Shown piece by piece: positions 37,896 to 50,600 of a DNA stretch of 64,000 nt. Under the pieces are notes generated by a model. It was not told the DNA's origin. It saw nothing but the letters and a program-made list of their open reading frames with translations, and did no database searches. The stretch spans positions 65,279,674 to 65,343,673 of the forward strand of contig NC_092350.1 of assembly GCF_963676685.1 (NCBI RefSeq), in the 5' to 3' direction. The first letter of the stretch is position 1. Every line of letters starts with the position of its first letter. Source of the stretch: Mytilus edulis (taxonomy: Eukaryota; Mollusca; Bivalvia; Mytilida; Mytilidae). The translations under genes were made by a program, and so were the position numbers.

Positions 37896-40800
37896 GCATT
37901 CGTACTTACAATTTTCTTTTCCTAAAGCGTGTAAAATGATTATCCTATGGCATATAAGGATGTGTGTTGGTAGTTTGTTAGACAAAGGCACACGACATCT
38001 TATTGGTATTTATCTTACCTGAATGTACTTTCTCTTTTGACATGTTAAAGTGAACATAGCCTTGTTCAACGCTTGTTGACACAGTTTGAAACGACGTTGT
38101 ATTTATATCTCCTACAAACATTATATTTAATATTGAAAAAACAAGAATATGTGGTAAAGGGCATCCCTCCCCCGTGGCACATTGTGTTCAGTTCAAACTA
38201 CCATCATGTTAACAGTTGACTGTATAATGAACATCTGTACTAAGTTTCGACTTAACCAATAAAGGGACCAAAGAAACCCTTAAACCAAATATGTAACTTG
38301 ATGCTTGACAAGCGCACGAACACACAGACAGGAAAACACGATGACTTTCTACTATCGTAGCTGGGCAAAACAAGTGATAACGCGATTTTTGATTGAAATA
38401 TAAGGTGTATTAACGCATATATACATGGTCAAGGCTTATCTTAAAATAAATCAGTAAAAAAAACTTAAATTGTATTTCAAGATACCAAAGTATGTAAACT
38501 ATGCGTAAACAATAAGGAATTAGCTCACTGTTGTTTTTCTACAAATGAAAATTATTAGCTGTAATTTACCTGTGCTGTTGGTATATTCTGAAGACAGTGT
38601 CTGATTTTGTCCATCGTACTTTACGGGGTCAGAAGTTGATATATCAGCAAGCCTATCTGGAAAAACATTTTAAAGTTTGAAAAAAATAGAACATTCAAAG
38701 CTTGTTGACAACGTCATATATCTATAATACACGATATCGTAATCAGGACGGAGGTTTTTTAGTATGAGCTTGGTGCTTCAGTGGTAGATCAGGGGGTCCT
38801 GGGGTTGGAACTCCCATTTTTGTGACGATCAATGCATTTGAGTGGGTACATATGGTTGGAAACTCCCTTTCTGCTGGGTTGGGAACCCCCTTTTAAAAAT
38901 AAGTGGATCCGCCCCTGTGACTCGATGATTGATACTGTAATGTTTAAAATAACCAAATCAGTATCTTTTTTATCTTTTTTTTTCTAGGAGGGAAAGCGAT
39001 AGCAGTCAATGTACATTTCATTTGGGCCACGTTGGGTTTGGGGTTTTTTTTGGCGGTTCTTATTAAATTTGTTTTTAAAATTATTAGAGTTTATGAACAA
39101 AAATACAAACAATAAAAAATTGTTTACTATCTGTTTTGCTAGTAAAATTAGATAAATCGGATATGAATATAAAAAGAAGATGTGCTATGATTTCCAATGA
39201 GACAAAAGAGTGACGTAAGATACCAGAGGGACAGTCAAACTTATAGATTGAAAATAAACTGACAAGCTCATAGTTAAAAATAAAAAAGACAAACAGACAA
39301 AATAATAGTACAAAAGATACAACATAGAAAACGAAAAACTAAGCAACATGAACCCCAGCAAAACACTGGGGGTGATCTTGCTTATGTTATTACAAATCCG
39401 GTAAATAGTCTAATTCGGTAGGTCACATTCGTGAAAAGGGAAGGGGATTGTAGTAACGACATAAGGAACATATCCGATATCATCTGCGAAACGGTTATTC
39501 AGTAACGGTCAACCAACTCGTGATGGCGTCCGTGAGAGTTATGAAGGGATGATTTTACGGTTCACTATAGACCAATAGAAAAATAACAACTATAGGTCAC
39601 TGTACGGTCTTTAGCAATGTGAAAAGCTCATTCCGCATAGCCATGCAGCTATAAAGGCCCCGAATGACAAATTCAAAACAATTGACAAACGACAAACCTA
39701 ACGGGCTAATTTAGGTACTAATAATTAACCAAAAACAAATATGTAGCTCAGTAACAAACGAAAACCACTGAATACAGAATGTTGTGGAGTTAAACTAGTT
39801 TGAAGGCGCCAACCCTCACCTAACCTTGGACAGTGGTGTAACAGTACAAAATAAGAACAAACTGTAATAATGAGTTCAAATGGCCTTAAATCACTCATAA
39901 AACTGATAAAAATAAAAATAAAATTGATATCGATGTGTCACTGGGTTTCAGATATTTTTACATGGTGTTTGAAATTTTTCAAAATAAAAATATATCAAAA
40001 ATCTGTCGATAGCTATTTAATGTATGATTAATTTAGTATAGGTTATCCACACAGATCCTATTTTAGTTTACTAGTTTACCAGTAACTTCCCTGAAAATAA
40101 TTCCTGGTTTGGTGCTATGCTCTGAAAAATGTATATCAATTTTTAAAAACTGCATGTACAGATATATATTATAGCTTAGCTAGAAAAATAAAAAGAGGAA
40201 ATTAAATACCTGCAGTTGTTATAATCTTTTCGGTTCTGTTTTGATTAATGTGTCCGTCACTGCTTTCATCTTCAAATTCTGCATGAAAAAGGAGGGAAAA
40301 TACAGAAATAGATATAAGAAGATGTGGTATGAGTGCAAATAAGACAACTCTTCATCCAAGTCACAGTTTATAAAAGTAAACCATTATAGGTCAAAGTATG
40401 GTCTTCAACACTGAGAATTGGCTCACACCTAACAGCAAGCTATAAAGGGCCCCACAAATGACTAGTGTAAAACCATGCAAACGGTAAAACCAATGGGGAA
40501 AAAAAACGAAAAACGACAAACACTTATGAACCACATCAACAAACGACAACTACTGAACATCAGATTCCTGCCTTAGGACAGGTGAAAATAACTGCAGCGG
40601 GTTTAAACATTTTAAAAGGTACCAAACTTCACCCTTAGATGAAACAATAAAGTGTAACATCACAACACAGAGACGTTACGAACGGTGTTCGGTTTAGTAA
40701 TGGTAACGTTAGTTGACGTCGTTTTTCAATTATTTCATCCAACTTCTGTACCAAACGTCAAAGCTTTGCAGCTTTTTATAAAACGGCTTGCATTTTGATG

Positions 40801-43800
40801 TTTAACTATGTATTTAAAAAAAAAACATGTTAACATGACTGATTACTAGTATATATTTTTGACATCATATTCTTAACAAAATGAAAGTGTATGTTTCAAA
40901 TATTTGTCACTGCCCAAGCATGTCAATTGTTGCAAAATGCATTTATATATCCTCTATGATTCTTAGTAAGAATTCCGTCATCACAAGTATCTAGGACTAG
41001 GCATTTATATATATATGTGGAAATGACTTTTAGTGTATAGAACATATACAATCGTACTAGCAGACGCATCTATGTTACTAGAATCCAAAAACGAAAGCTT
41101 CGGCATGTTTAAAGCTTGTGCTACATATATATTTATCCGAAAATTTAGAGTAATATTTTGATAAATTTACATGTATATTAACACATGAAAATCGCTGGAT
41201 CATATCAAGAAAATCATGATTGAATCATGCTTTTAGAGCTGTCTATGCGGTATGGGCTTTGCTCATTGTTGAAGGCCGTACGGTGACTTACAGTTGTTAA
41301 TTTCTGTGTCACTTGGTTTAAAATGCAATTCTTTTGCATTAAAAATACCTAATCTTTTGCATGATACTTTTATTTATCCGACGCTTTTACGATCAGCAAA
41401 TGGCTTAAAAATTTTGATGGAAGTCAAATTTTCTTGTTGATTTAAATAATTTTTCAAAAAAAATATCTCCCAAAATAATATCATCACACAGAACGTGTCA
41501 AATGCTTAAGAGACAACATGCTACACTTTCAGTAAATGGGAAATACAATTATATATTATAACGTTGCATTCACGGTCCGTGCAAAAATCGTTCAATTTGG
41601 ACGTGGTAACATTTACGGGAGACACGGACAACTTGATGGAAATTGATGAAAAATTTGGCGTGTCCTTAACCTTAAAGGCTTAACCAAATCTTTAAAAAAA
41701 AATCACATTTCAGTAATAACATTTGTTTGCATAGTTCGTTTGTCTGTCACCAATCTAAAATACCCTAAATTATCATCGTACTCAAAAATCTTGAACAATG
41801 GCTCTATGGTAACATTTACGGGAGACACGGAAAATACTGAAAAAAATAAAATGGGAGAAGCTATGTTAAAAATAAAAATATTTTTGTAAAATTCAATAAA
41901 ATCACATTTTTATGTAGAGGTGGCGAACCTTTCCTATTATTCATATAAAAATATTATAATATTGAAGTGTTAGCTTTCATTTTTGTGTACTCGAATTTTC
42001 AAATCTTACAGCTATATGGAATTTCGAAAATGGCTGCTAGATTGCGAACTTACAGGATATTTATCGTGACCGTTTAACATAATAAATATGATCATATCAT
42101 ATCTTATCTGTACAAATTTTATCGAAATCCATTCAGTAGTTAGTATTTTTTCTTCGTTTATATTTAGATGGTTGGTGCTTGTTGTTACGTCTTACACGGC
42201 AAATACGGCAAATTATGAACACAAAATCATTGTTTAATCATATAATGAGACATAACATTAAACAGGCGCGGATCCAGAGGGGGGGTTCCGGGGGTTGGAA
42301 CCCCCTTTTTTTTGGACGATCAATGCATTTGAATGGGGACATGTAATTGGAACCCCCCTTTGTCCTGGTTTAGGAACCCACCCCCCCCCCCCCCCCACCC
42401 CTTTTTAAAATGACTGGATCCGCCCCTGTTAAATTTATTAAAATCAGGTTATATTTGATTTCGATTCAAATGAAAAATCAAGACAAGTTACTATTCAATA
42501 ATGCGTAGATTTGATTTGTTTTTGTCATACTTACATCAAGAAATGGTCAAATGAAACATAGACCGAATACCGTGCGTAACGTCAGAGTATAAATTGGTGT
42601 TCCTTCATATTTGTATTCTTTATTTTGTTCACTCATTATTCTCTTTGAAAAATGATGGTTATTCCGTAACTACTTGATAACTGTATTCTGGACATAGTAT
42701 TTTTCGGTAATCAATATATTGTTACCCATTTTTTTTTAATTTTTTTTTTACCCATTTTTTTTTTTTTACAGTTATTCTTAAAGTTTCAACACCCAATTAT
42801 TCTCTTTTCTTTATTTTTTGCCTCGGTCATTTTCTCTTCTCTTTGTTCTGTAATCCACACCTTCTATCAAACATTCTACACTTTCTTATGTCATAAACGT
42901 ACTGTATAATTCGGAGTTCAGTATGACGTGCATTATCACTGAACTAGTATACATATTTGGTTTAGGGGCCAATTGAAGGACGCCTTCGGGTGTTGGAGTT
43001 TCTCGCTGCTTTAAAGACCCGTTGCTGGCCTTCGGCTGTTGTCTGCTTTATGGTCGGATTGTTGTCTCTTTGATACATTCCCCATTTCTATTCTCAATTG
43101 TATCTATCATTGATACATGTATAATATAGTTGATCCGTTTCCATGAATTCATTCTAAAAAGACTTGAAATACGATTTGAGCTATTGTTTTTTTACTGTAT
43201 TGAATCGCTGCAGTAAAGAGCAATAGTACCCATTAGTTGTCATTAGTATTTCATACATATTTATGAGGCCAAAATTACAGAAAAAAAAACGTATCGTTCA
43301 AGCTATCACTTGTTTGTGAACAAATACGTTATTAGGAATTTTGCTTTCCATTTTTATGTATATAACTTTTTAAAACAAAAAGCCTTGTTAAACGGATTGG
43401 AAAAAGTTTAAGGTATAAAGAGTACAACTGAAACATGACGTCATATTAATTAGTCTTATTTTATTTTAAGCCAGCTGAGAAATCACGATATATTTACCGA
43501 CAAAAATGTCCAACTCTATTTCTTCATCTACCACGCATCCCATAACTGGGTCACATCTAGAAAAAAAAATTATAAATCAATTTGGAGAAAAGTTATTATT
43601 TTCATATATACAGTACTAGATCTGTATTTGCTGTACTGTTAATTTTGTTGTAGTATCAAATCTACCCAACGTTCAGTGGTCAACATTAGAGTGTTGACAT
43701 ATATGATGACTTTTATTTGACAAGCAAGTGTATTAAAATACATCGACCTACTCAATTATGAGACCCTCTACTTTTAAAGCATGATATCTATGATATATCA

Positions 43801-46800
43801 CTTCTTCATTAAAATTTATATCAAATGTGTTTAGATTTTGTTACTACATGCAGTCCTGATTACAAAAACATACAAGATTTTATTTAAAGGTATACATCGG
43901 TTTACTATTATGAATATCACGAAAGTAAGGCGTTATAAAAGATTAATTTTCCTAATAAAAACTTCCTTCGGATTATTTCCTTCTTTCGTAATTTTTTAAA
44001 ACCGTAAATATTTTGTTTTGTCCCAAATTTACAAGTTAAGAAAATCTTCCGACTCTGCGATCTATTTTACTGTATCTGGAAAATGTATCATAAAAAGACG
44101 GAAGAATGGAAAAGCAGACAAAATAACTGACCTTTGACTTGGTGAACAATTGCATCCATAACCACATTTAGGGCCGTACCGATTACTTCGGCAAGGCTCG
44201 CAAGGTTTACCGTATCCCGACGACATGTAACCGGCTGTGCATTCTAGAAAACAATATTGTAGACTCTGAATCAGATAGTTATGATGGATGAAACAAAACC
44301 AAAATTTCTCAAACCCCCTTTACAAACAATATAAATAAAGGTTTATAAATTAATAGACTATAATTAATAATAATTAATATCATCATTTAAAGAAGGAAAG
44401 GGACTCTATCCGAATAGATTTTATTATTTTTCCCGTGCCTACAGGAAAATATTTTGTTTTAATCGCGTCAGTTCGAGGCCCCCTTTTGTAACTTATTTCG
44501 TTATACAAACGACATAAAACCAGGTTCAATCCACCATTTTCTACATTTGAAAATGCCTGTACCAAGTCAGGAATATGACAGTTCTTGTCCATTCGTTTTT
44601 GATGCGTTTTGTTATTTGATTTTGCCATGTGATTATGGACTTTCCGAATTGATTTTTCTCTGAGTTCAGTATTTTTGTGATTTTACTTTTTCCTAACACT
44701 AAAAAGTGTTGCACTGTGTGATGTATTTTTTGTTTTTTTGCCACGGTGGAGTTTACAGAAAAGAGAATAATGGTAGATAAATAAAGTACCAAGGTCCAAA
44801 AAATTAGGACTAGTTAGATAGGTCAAAAACTATAAAGAATATAACGAAATAAACAACATCCCATCCAGACCCACTGATAATGATCCTTTAACTATGATAC
44901 CGTATCTTATCAATACAGTGATTACATACCCATCCAGCCCCTCTGATAATGATCCTTTAACTATGATACCGTATCGTATCAATACAGTGATTACATACAA
45001 TCTACTTTAATAATAATACATATATATATCCTAACCAACATATGTGGTGATGCATTGGATTTACAGAATACGAAATAAAATGGAAATAATTGGTTCAAGC
45101 TCACATGATAGACATAATGGGGCACTATAATTTTTTTGAAATAGAGAAAAATGTCATAATTTATTTTAAAGAATACAAATATAAATCCCGTCAACCCCCC
45201 TTTTTATCCCCACCACCGACAACAAACCACACACGCATCAATATTCAGAGTATGTATTGTTTTGTTGCTGGCGTATTTCGTCCATTCAGGTCAATACCAA
45301 TGGCCACCTTTTCCCAAGTGTTTCACATTTGTTTTCGGCATCTGATTTTGCTCAGTGTTAAACATTGCGAAGGAACCTATTACTTTAAAGATGTTAATTT
45401 TGTCTTCTCGATCAAGTTACCAATTCTGAATATTCTAAAAGCATATAAATACATACCAACACATCGTCCGTTCTTCAATTCGTGGTTGTTACAACAGAAT
45501 GTTCTTATCCCATCTCTGAAAATTATATTATTTTGGAAAGACTACATTTTAGTTCTAAAAGGGCAATAATTTAACACAATGTATATATATTTTTGAGTTG
45601 ATACTTAAGTCTTTGCTCTTATTTCTTACTGGTGCATATTATTTGAAAGCAGGAAATACCATGCATTTTTTAAGATCAATTCCTCGACATCATGCATTCG
45701 AGTTGAGTAAAATTGAGAATGGAAATGGGGAATGTGCCAAAGAGACAACAACCCGACCATTGAAAAAAACAACAGCAGAAGGTCACCAACAGGTCTTCAA
45801 TGTAGCGAGAAATTCCCGCACCCGGAGGCGTACTTCAGCTGGCCCCTAAACAAATATATACTAGTTCATGATCAGTGATAATGAACGCCATACTAATTTC
45901 CAAATTGTACACAAGAAACTAAAATTAAAATAATACAAGACTAACAAAGGCCAGAGGCTCCTGACTTGGGACAGGCGCAAAAATGCGGCGGGGTTAAACA
46001 TGTTTGTGAGATCTCAACCCTCCCCCTATACCTCTAGCCAATGTAGAAAAGTAAACGCATAACAATACGCACATTAAAATTCAGTCCATGAGAAGTCCGA
46101 GTCTGATGTCAGAAGATGTAACCAAAGAAAATAAACAAAATGACAATAATACATAAATAACAACAGACTACTAGCAGTTAACTGACACAGTACGCTATCA
46201 TGCGATTATGATATAGACCCCCTTTTTTCTCTCAATATTTGTTTTTTGCATTGTTTTAGCGTATTTTGTGTCACGGTGATAGTTTTACTTATTTTCACTA
46301 ATTCAATGTGTTTCGATCTTTTCTATACGATATAACAATACCATTAGTTTTATAATTTTCCCTCTCTGTTATTGTTATGATTATGTTAAATCGGACGGAA
46401 AAGAGCAAAAACACTTTAAATAATTGAAAATTAGGTAAAACAAAATAGTTTCTTAACAAACATTTTAAAACATAACAAAAAATATTTAGAAAAAAGGGGT
46501 GCGTGTGAGCATGCTACCACGTTCGAGAATAATGAAATGGCACATTTTAGGCAGCGCTACATTGTATGACAGTTTATCATCTTGAAGACAAATCGTTATA
46601 GCATATTACGATACTTTGTTATCTCGAATCTCAGATAATGATTTTACTGGAAGAAAGGCAGAAGTGAAGGGGTGACAATATTTTTCAATTCCTTTTAAAT
46701 AAGATTCCCATGGGTTTCCGAATGAAACTCGAAAATAAATGAAAATTTAATAGAATGTATTTATAACTTTGCTATCAACGCCAAATTACACTTGACAGGT

Positions 46801-46935
46801 CACGTCATGTTCACGGCGAGATAAAACTTAAATTTCATTGACTAACCTTCCACTTCTGAAGCACTCTGGACTTTTCGTTGTTTTGGCTGAGGAACAATAT
46901 ATTGCTAACAATAATAAAAACATGTGTTTCTTCAT
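36541..46935 (-). CDS. Small type I receptor with MEGF/scavenger-like ectodomain, complete
   Basis: Eight exons join perfectly in phase from ATG (46935) to TAA (36541-36543): 930 nt, 309 residues. Signal peptide MKKHMFLLLLAIYC; ectodomain of about 70 residues with 12 cysteines, including the motif 'FCCNNHELKNGRCVEC' and an EGF/laminin-like 'CNCSPSQRCDPVMGC' as in MEGF10-type and class F scavenger receptors; a Ser/Thr-rich stalk with five N-glycosylation sequons; a transmembrane helix about 194-217 followed by YYKWRK; and a roughly 90-residue tail with several tyrosines (YRIV, YETI, YEDT, YLEF). Phagocytic, adhesion or pattern-recognition roles are known for related receptors; the role here is inferred. 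It is convergent with the large receptor gene, with a satellite array just upstream. Confidence 0.85.
37055..37640 (+). repeat. SINE/MITE-type composite repeat
   Basis: It starts with 'AAGGAAATGTGGTATGAATG' and 'CAATGAT...CCCATACCG' and continues with modules such as 'TTGGGACAG' and 'GGTGCTAACCCTCCCCTATA', repeated at 39.8, 40.6 and 46.0 kb. It lies in the last intron of the small receptor gene. Confidence 0.55.
38019..38111 (-). CDS. Exon 7: stalk module 3
   Basis: 93 nt, phase 1-1, acceptor TTGTAG, donor G|GTAAGA. It is Ser/Thr/Val-rich with NTT and NMS sequons and leads into the membrane exon. Confidence 0.78.
38570..38656 (-). CDS. Exon 6: stalk module 2
   Basis: 87 nt, phase 1-1. It encodes a Ser/Thr/Asn-rich segment with NQT and NST sequons. 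Confidence 0.75.
38785..38935 (+). repeat. 'GGATCCGCCCCTG' MITE, diverged copy
   Basis: It shares 'GACGATCAATGCATTTGA', 'TTGGAA.CTCCCTTT' and the terminal 'GGATCCGCCCCTG' with the copy at 42.26 kb. The left end is eroded. Confidence 0.65.
39165..39860. repeat. Nested repeats: RT-element 3' part (reverse) inside SINE-type repeat
   Basis: 39165-39200 and 39575-39860 carry the SINE/MITE head and body ('AAGATGTGCTATGATTTCC', 'AACTATAGGTCACTGTACGG', 'GGCCCCGAATGAC'). Between them, on the minus strand, 39205-39565 repeats the RT remnant's terminal coding ('TTCC...GGACGCCATCACGAGTTGG') and 3' module. It therefore looks like an RT-element fragment inserted in a SINE. Confidence 0.6.
40210..40278 (-). 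CDS. Exon 5: stalk module 1
   Basis: 69 nt, phase 1-1, acceptor ATGCAG, donor G|GTATTT. It is acidic and threonine-rich with one NRT sequon. It is symmetrical, so it can be skipped without frameshift. Confidence 0.75.
40308..40680 (+). repeat. SINE/MITE, longest copy
   Basis: Runs 'GATATAAGAAGATGTGGTAT', 'AACCATTATAGGTCAAAGTA', 'CAGCAAGCTATAAAGGGCCC', 'TAAAACCATGCAAACGG', then the 'TTAGGACAGG...GCGGGTTTAAAC' module. It sits directly before exon 5 of the small receptor gene in genomic order. Confidence 0.7.
41235..41325 (-). repeat. SINE/MITE fragment, reverse
   Basis: On the minus strand it gives 'CAACTGTAAGTCACCGTACGG' and 'GAGCAAAGCCCATACCGC', the middle of the family described at 59.85 kb. 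Confidence 0.6.
41605..41830 (+). repeat. Pair of 23-bp direct repeats
   Basis: The same 23 bases (core GGTAACATTTACGGGAGACA) occur at 41605-41627 and 41808-41830, with otherwise unrelated sequence between. The arrangement resembles internal repeats of the transposons at 57.1 and 60.4 kb, but I found no terminal inverted repeats. Confidence 0.5.
42263..42428. mobile_element. 'GGATCCGCCCCTG' MITE with TTAAA duplication
   Basis: 166 bp with 15-bp terminal inverted repeats (CAGG[C/G]GCGGATCCAG, one mismatch) flanked by TTAAA on both sides (42258-42262 and 42429-42433). It contains G- and C-rich runs, including a C17 tract. No coding capacity. Confidence 0.75.
42955..43115 (+). repeat. 'GGACGCC...CCCCATTTC' interspersed repeat
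   Basis: 'TTAGGGGCCAATTGAAGGACG', 'GGGTG...TTTCTCGCTGC', 'GGTCGGATTGTTGTCTCTTTG' and 'CATTCCCCATTTCTATTCTC' match, in the same order, copies at 55.15 kb (plus) and 45.72 kb (minus). Confidence 0.65.
43498..43556 (-). CDS. Exon 4: end of EGF-like module
   Basis: 59 nt, in-phase 2, out-phase 1. It begins CDPVMGCV, the usual last loop of such EGF modules, then an acidic linker. Confidence 0.85.
44132..44243 (-). CDS. Exon 3: EGF/laminin-like module
   Basis: 112 nt, in-phase 1, out-phase 2. Cysteines are spaced as in class F scavenger/MEGF EGF repeats (C..C..C.....YGPKCGYGCNC). Confidence 0.88.
44857..44999 (+). repeat. 70-bp tandem duplication
   Basis: Two adjacent, nearly identical copies of a 70-bp segment ('CCCATCCAG.CCC.CTGATAATGA...CAGTGATTACATAC'). 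It is intronic in the small receptor gene and differs by only a few bases, so it is recent. Confidence 0.75.
45457..45515 (-). CDS. Exon 2: Cys-rich region
   Basis: 59 nt, in-phase 2, out-phase 1, acceptor TTTTCAG, donor G|GTATGT. It encodes DGIRTFCCNNHELKNGRCV, a motif common near the N-terminus of molluscan MEGF-like proteins. A long plus-strand open frame over this exon is a shadow. Confidence 0.85.
45710..46190 (-). repeat. 'GGACGCC' repeat (reverse) plus linked module
   Basis: 45715-45900 is the reverse complement of the family at 42.96 and 55.15 kb. It is followed by the 'TGACTTGGGACAGGCGCAAAAATGCGGCGGGGTTAAAC' type module shared with 40.57 kb. Confidence 0.6.
46847..46935 (-). CDS. 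Exon 1: start codon and signal peptide
   Basis: ATG opens a hydrophobic signal sequence with a likely cleavage after SSA. The exon ends ...SGR in phase 2 at donor AG|GTTAGT. No long 5' UTR can be defined. Confidence 0.85.
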
Positions 46936-47600
46936 ATTGTCTTATTCGCTTTAATGACTTATCTTTGAGATCAGACAGCTTGCTGAAAACCAATTCTAAC
47001 GGGAAAACCTTTAATTTTTCAAATATGGAACAAAAATCGAGAAAATCCGAGGCCTTCTATTACGTATTCCGGGAAAAAAAGATTATGAAAAGGTTCCTTT
47101 GATATAATTAATATGATCTAATGACGGAAGATATTAAAACTAATATTTTTTTGTCCTTTAAATATGTTTGATTATAAAATCTATATATAGAGTTTCGGTC
47201 AGTATAAAGTAAATACAGGTATCCGTTTATCATAAACATAATTGGACAAAAATGAGTGTTTTAAAACTTTGCTTTGTAGTAAAAATCTAAAAAAATCAAC
47301 ATTTTGAATTTTAAATTTTGTGTCAATTTTAAGTATGCCATAAGAAAGGAATCCATATGAGTCATACTTCCGTGTCCTAACCCACTTTTTAAGTATGCAC
47401 TATTTTGAAATAAAACGATATTTCCCAAAAATCCCTAGATTTTCATAACTAGCTATTCATATTAGATATGTCCTATTTTCGGTGCAAAATATAGTTAGCA
47501 TGCATTTTGTGTCCGGGGATACATGGACACGTATGTCATGTATGTATGGCTTCATTGAAAAGAGTACAAATAAAAACAGCGTTCTTACTATATAAACAGA
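46936..47600. other. Upstream region of the small receptor gene
   Basis: No coding sequence. On the minus strand a TATA-rich run (ACTCTATATATAG) lies near 47185-47195, about 250 bp before the ATG; whether it is the promoter is unknown. 'GTGTCCGGGGATACATGGACACG' near 47510 already resembles the satellite's GGACAC motif. Confidence 0.35.
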
Positions 47601-47609
47601 TAAATGTCT

Positions 47610-50600
47610 TTGATAGTGGATACAGTAACCCAGTGCTATTTCTTATATAAAACTTACGATTAAGGCGGACACAGCTGGACACAAGATTATTTCTATATAA
47701 AACATTTAAAACTAGTGACTACAGACGGACACAAGTGGACGCAAATTAATATCGTATTAAAAAACTTATAGAAACTGCAGGCTACAGGTGGACACAGCTG
47801 GACACAGTGCTATTTCTATATAAAACTTTATGAAATAGTGGGATACAGGCGGACACAACGTTATTTCTTTATAAAATTTATAAAATCTGCAGGCTACAGG
47901 TGGACACAGCTGGACACAGTGCTATTTCTATATAAAAACTTTATGAAATAGGGGGATACAGGCGGACACAACGTTATTTCTTTATAAAATTTATAAAATC
48001 TGCAGGCTACAGGTGGACACAGCTGGACACAGTGCTATTTCTATATAAAAACTTTATGAAATAGGGGGATACAGGTGGACACAACGTTATTTCTTTATAA
48101 AATTTATAAAATCTGCAGGCTACAGGTGGACACAGCTGGACACAGTGCTATTTCTATATAAAAACTTTATGAAATAGGGGGATACAGGCGGACACAACGT
48201 TATTTCTTTATAAAACTTATAAAATCTGGTGGCTACAAGTGGACACAGCTGGACACAGTGCTATTTCTATATAAAAACTTTATGAAATAGGGGGATACAG
48301 GCGGACACAACGTTATTTCTTTATAAAATTTGTAAAATCTGGTGGCTACAAGTGCACACAGCTGGACACAGTGCTATTTCTATATAAAAACTTTATGAAA
48401 TAGGGGGATACAGGCGGACACAACGTTATTTCTTTATAAAATTTGTAAAATCTGGTGGCTACAAGTGCACACAGCTGGACACAGTGCTTTTTCTATATAA
48501 AACTTTATGAAATAGGGGGATACAGGCGGACACAACGTTATTTCTTTATAAAATTTGTAAAATATGGTGGCTACAAGTGCACACAGCTGGACACAGTGCT
48601 ATTTCTATATAAAAACTTTATGAAATAGGGGATACAGGCGGGCACAACGTTATTTCTTTATAAAATTTGTAAAATCTGGTGGCTACAAGTGCACACAGCT
48701 GGACACAGTGCTATTTCTATATAAAAACTTTATGAAATAGGGGGATACAGGCGGACACAACGTTATTTCTTTATAAAATTTGTAAAATCTGATGGCTACA
48801 AATGCACACAGCTGGACACAGTGCTTTTTCTATATAAAAACTTTATGAAATAGGGGGATACAGGCGGACACAACGTTATTTCTTTATAAAATTTGTAAAA
48901 TCTGGTGGCTACAAGTGCACACAGCTGGACACAGTGCTATTTCTATATAAAAACTTTATGAAATAGGGGGATACAGGCGGACACAACGTTATTTCTTTAT
49001 AAAATTTATAAAATCTGCAGGCTACAGGTGGACACAGCTGGACACAGTGCTATTTCTATATTAAAACTTTATGAAATAGGGGGATACAGGCGGACACAAC
49101 GTTATTTCTTTATAAAATTTGTAAAATCTGGTGGCTACAAGTGCACACAGCTGGACACAGTGCTATTTCTATATAAAAACTTTATGAAATAGGGGGATAC
49201 AGGCGGACACAACGTTATTTCTTTATAAAATTTGTAAAATCTGGTGGCTACAAGTGCACACAGCTGGACACAGTGCTATTTCTATATAAAAACTTTATGA
49301 AATAGGGGGATACAGGCGGACACAACGTTATTTCTTTATAAAATTTGTAAAATCTGGTGGCTACAAGTGCACACAGCTGGACACAGTGCTTTTTCTATAT
49401 AAAAACTTTATGAAATAGGGGGATACAGGCGGACACAACGTTATTTCTTTATAAAATTTGTAAAATATGGTGGCTACAAGTGCACACAGCTGGACACAGT
49501 GCTATTTCTATATAAAAACTTTATGAAATAGGGGATACAGGCGGACACAACGTTATTTCTTTATAAAATTTGTAAAATCTGGTGGCTACAAGTGCACACA
49601 GCTGGACACAGTGCTATTTCTATATAAAAACTTTATGAAATAGGGGGATACAGGCGGACACAACGTTATTTCTTTATAAAATTTATAAAATCTGCAGGCT
49701 ACAGGTGGACACAGCTGGACACAGTGCTATTTCTATATAAAAACTTTATGAAATAGGGGGATACAGGCGGACACAACGTTATTTCTTTATAAAATTTGTA
49801 AAATCTGGTGGCTACAAGTGCACACAGCTGGACACAGTGCTATTTCTATATAAAAACTTTATGAAATAGGGGGATACAGGCGGACACAACGTTATTTCTT
49901 TATAAAATTTCTAAAATCTGCAGGCTACAGGTGGACACAGCTGGACACAGTGCTATTTCTATATTAAAACTTTATGAAATAGGGGGATACAGGCGGACAC
50001 AACGTTATTTCTTTATAAAATTTGTAAAATCTGGTGGCTACAAGTGCACACAGCTGGACACAGTGCTATTTCTATATAAAAACTTTATGAAATAGGGGGA
50101 TACAGGCGGACACAACGTTATTTCTTTATAAAATTTGTAAAATCTGCTGGCTACAAGTGCACACATCTGGACACAGTGCTATTTCCATATAAAAACTTTA
50201 TGAAATATAGGGGGATACAGGCGGACACAACGTTATTTCTTTATTAAATTTGTAAAATCTGGTGGCTACAAGTGCACACAGCTGGACACAGTGCTATTTC
50301 TATATAAAAACTTTATGAAATAGGGGGATACAGGCGGACACAACGTTATTTCTATATAAAACTTATAAAATCTGCTGGCTACAAGTGGACACAGCTGGAC
50401 ACAGTGCTATTTCTATATAAAAACTTTATGAAATAGGGGGATACAGGCGGACACAACGTTATTTCTTTATAAAATTTGTAAAATCTGGTGGCTACAAGTG
50501 CACACAGCTGGACACAGTGCTATTTCTATATAAAAACTTTATGAAATAGGGGGATACAGGCGGACACAACGTTATTTCTTTATAAAATTTGTAAAATATG

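Noticed and set aside
45090..45569. 159-codon plus-strand open frame
   Set aside because: It overlaps exon 2 of the minus-strand receptor in antisense and has no domain or splice context.
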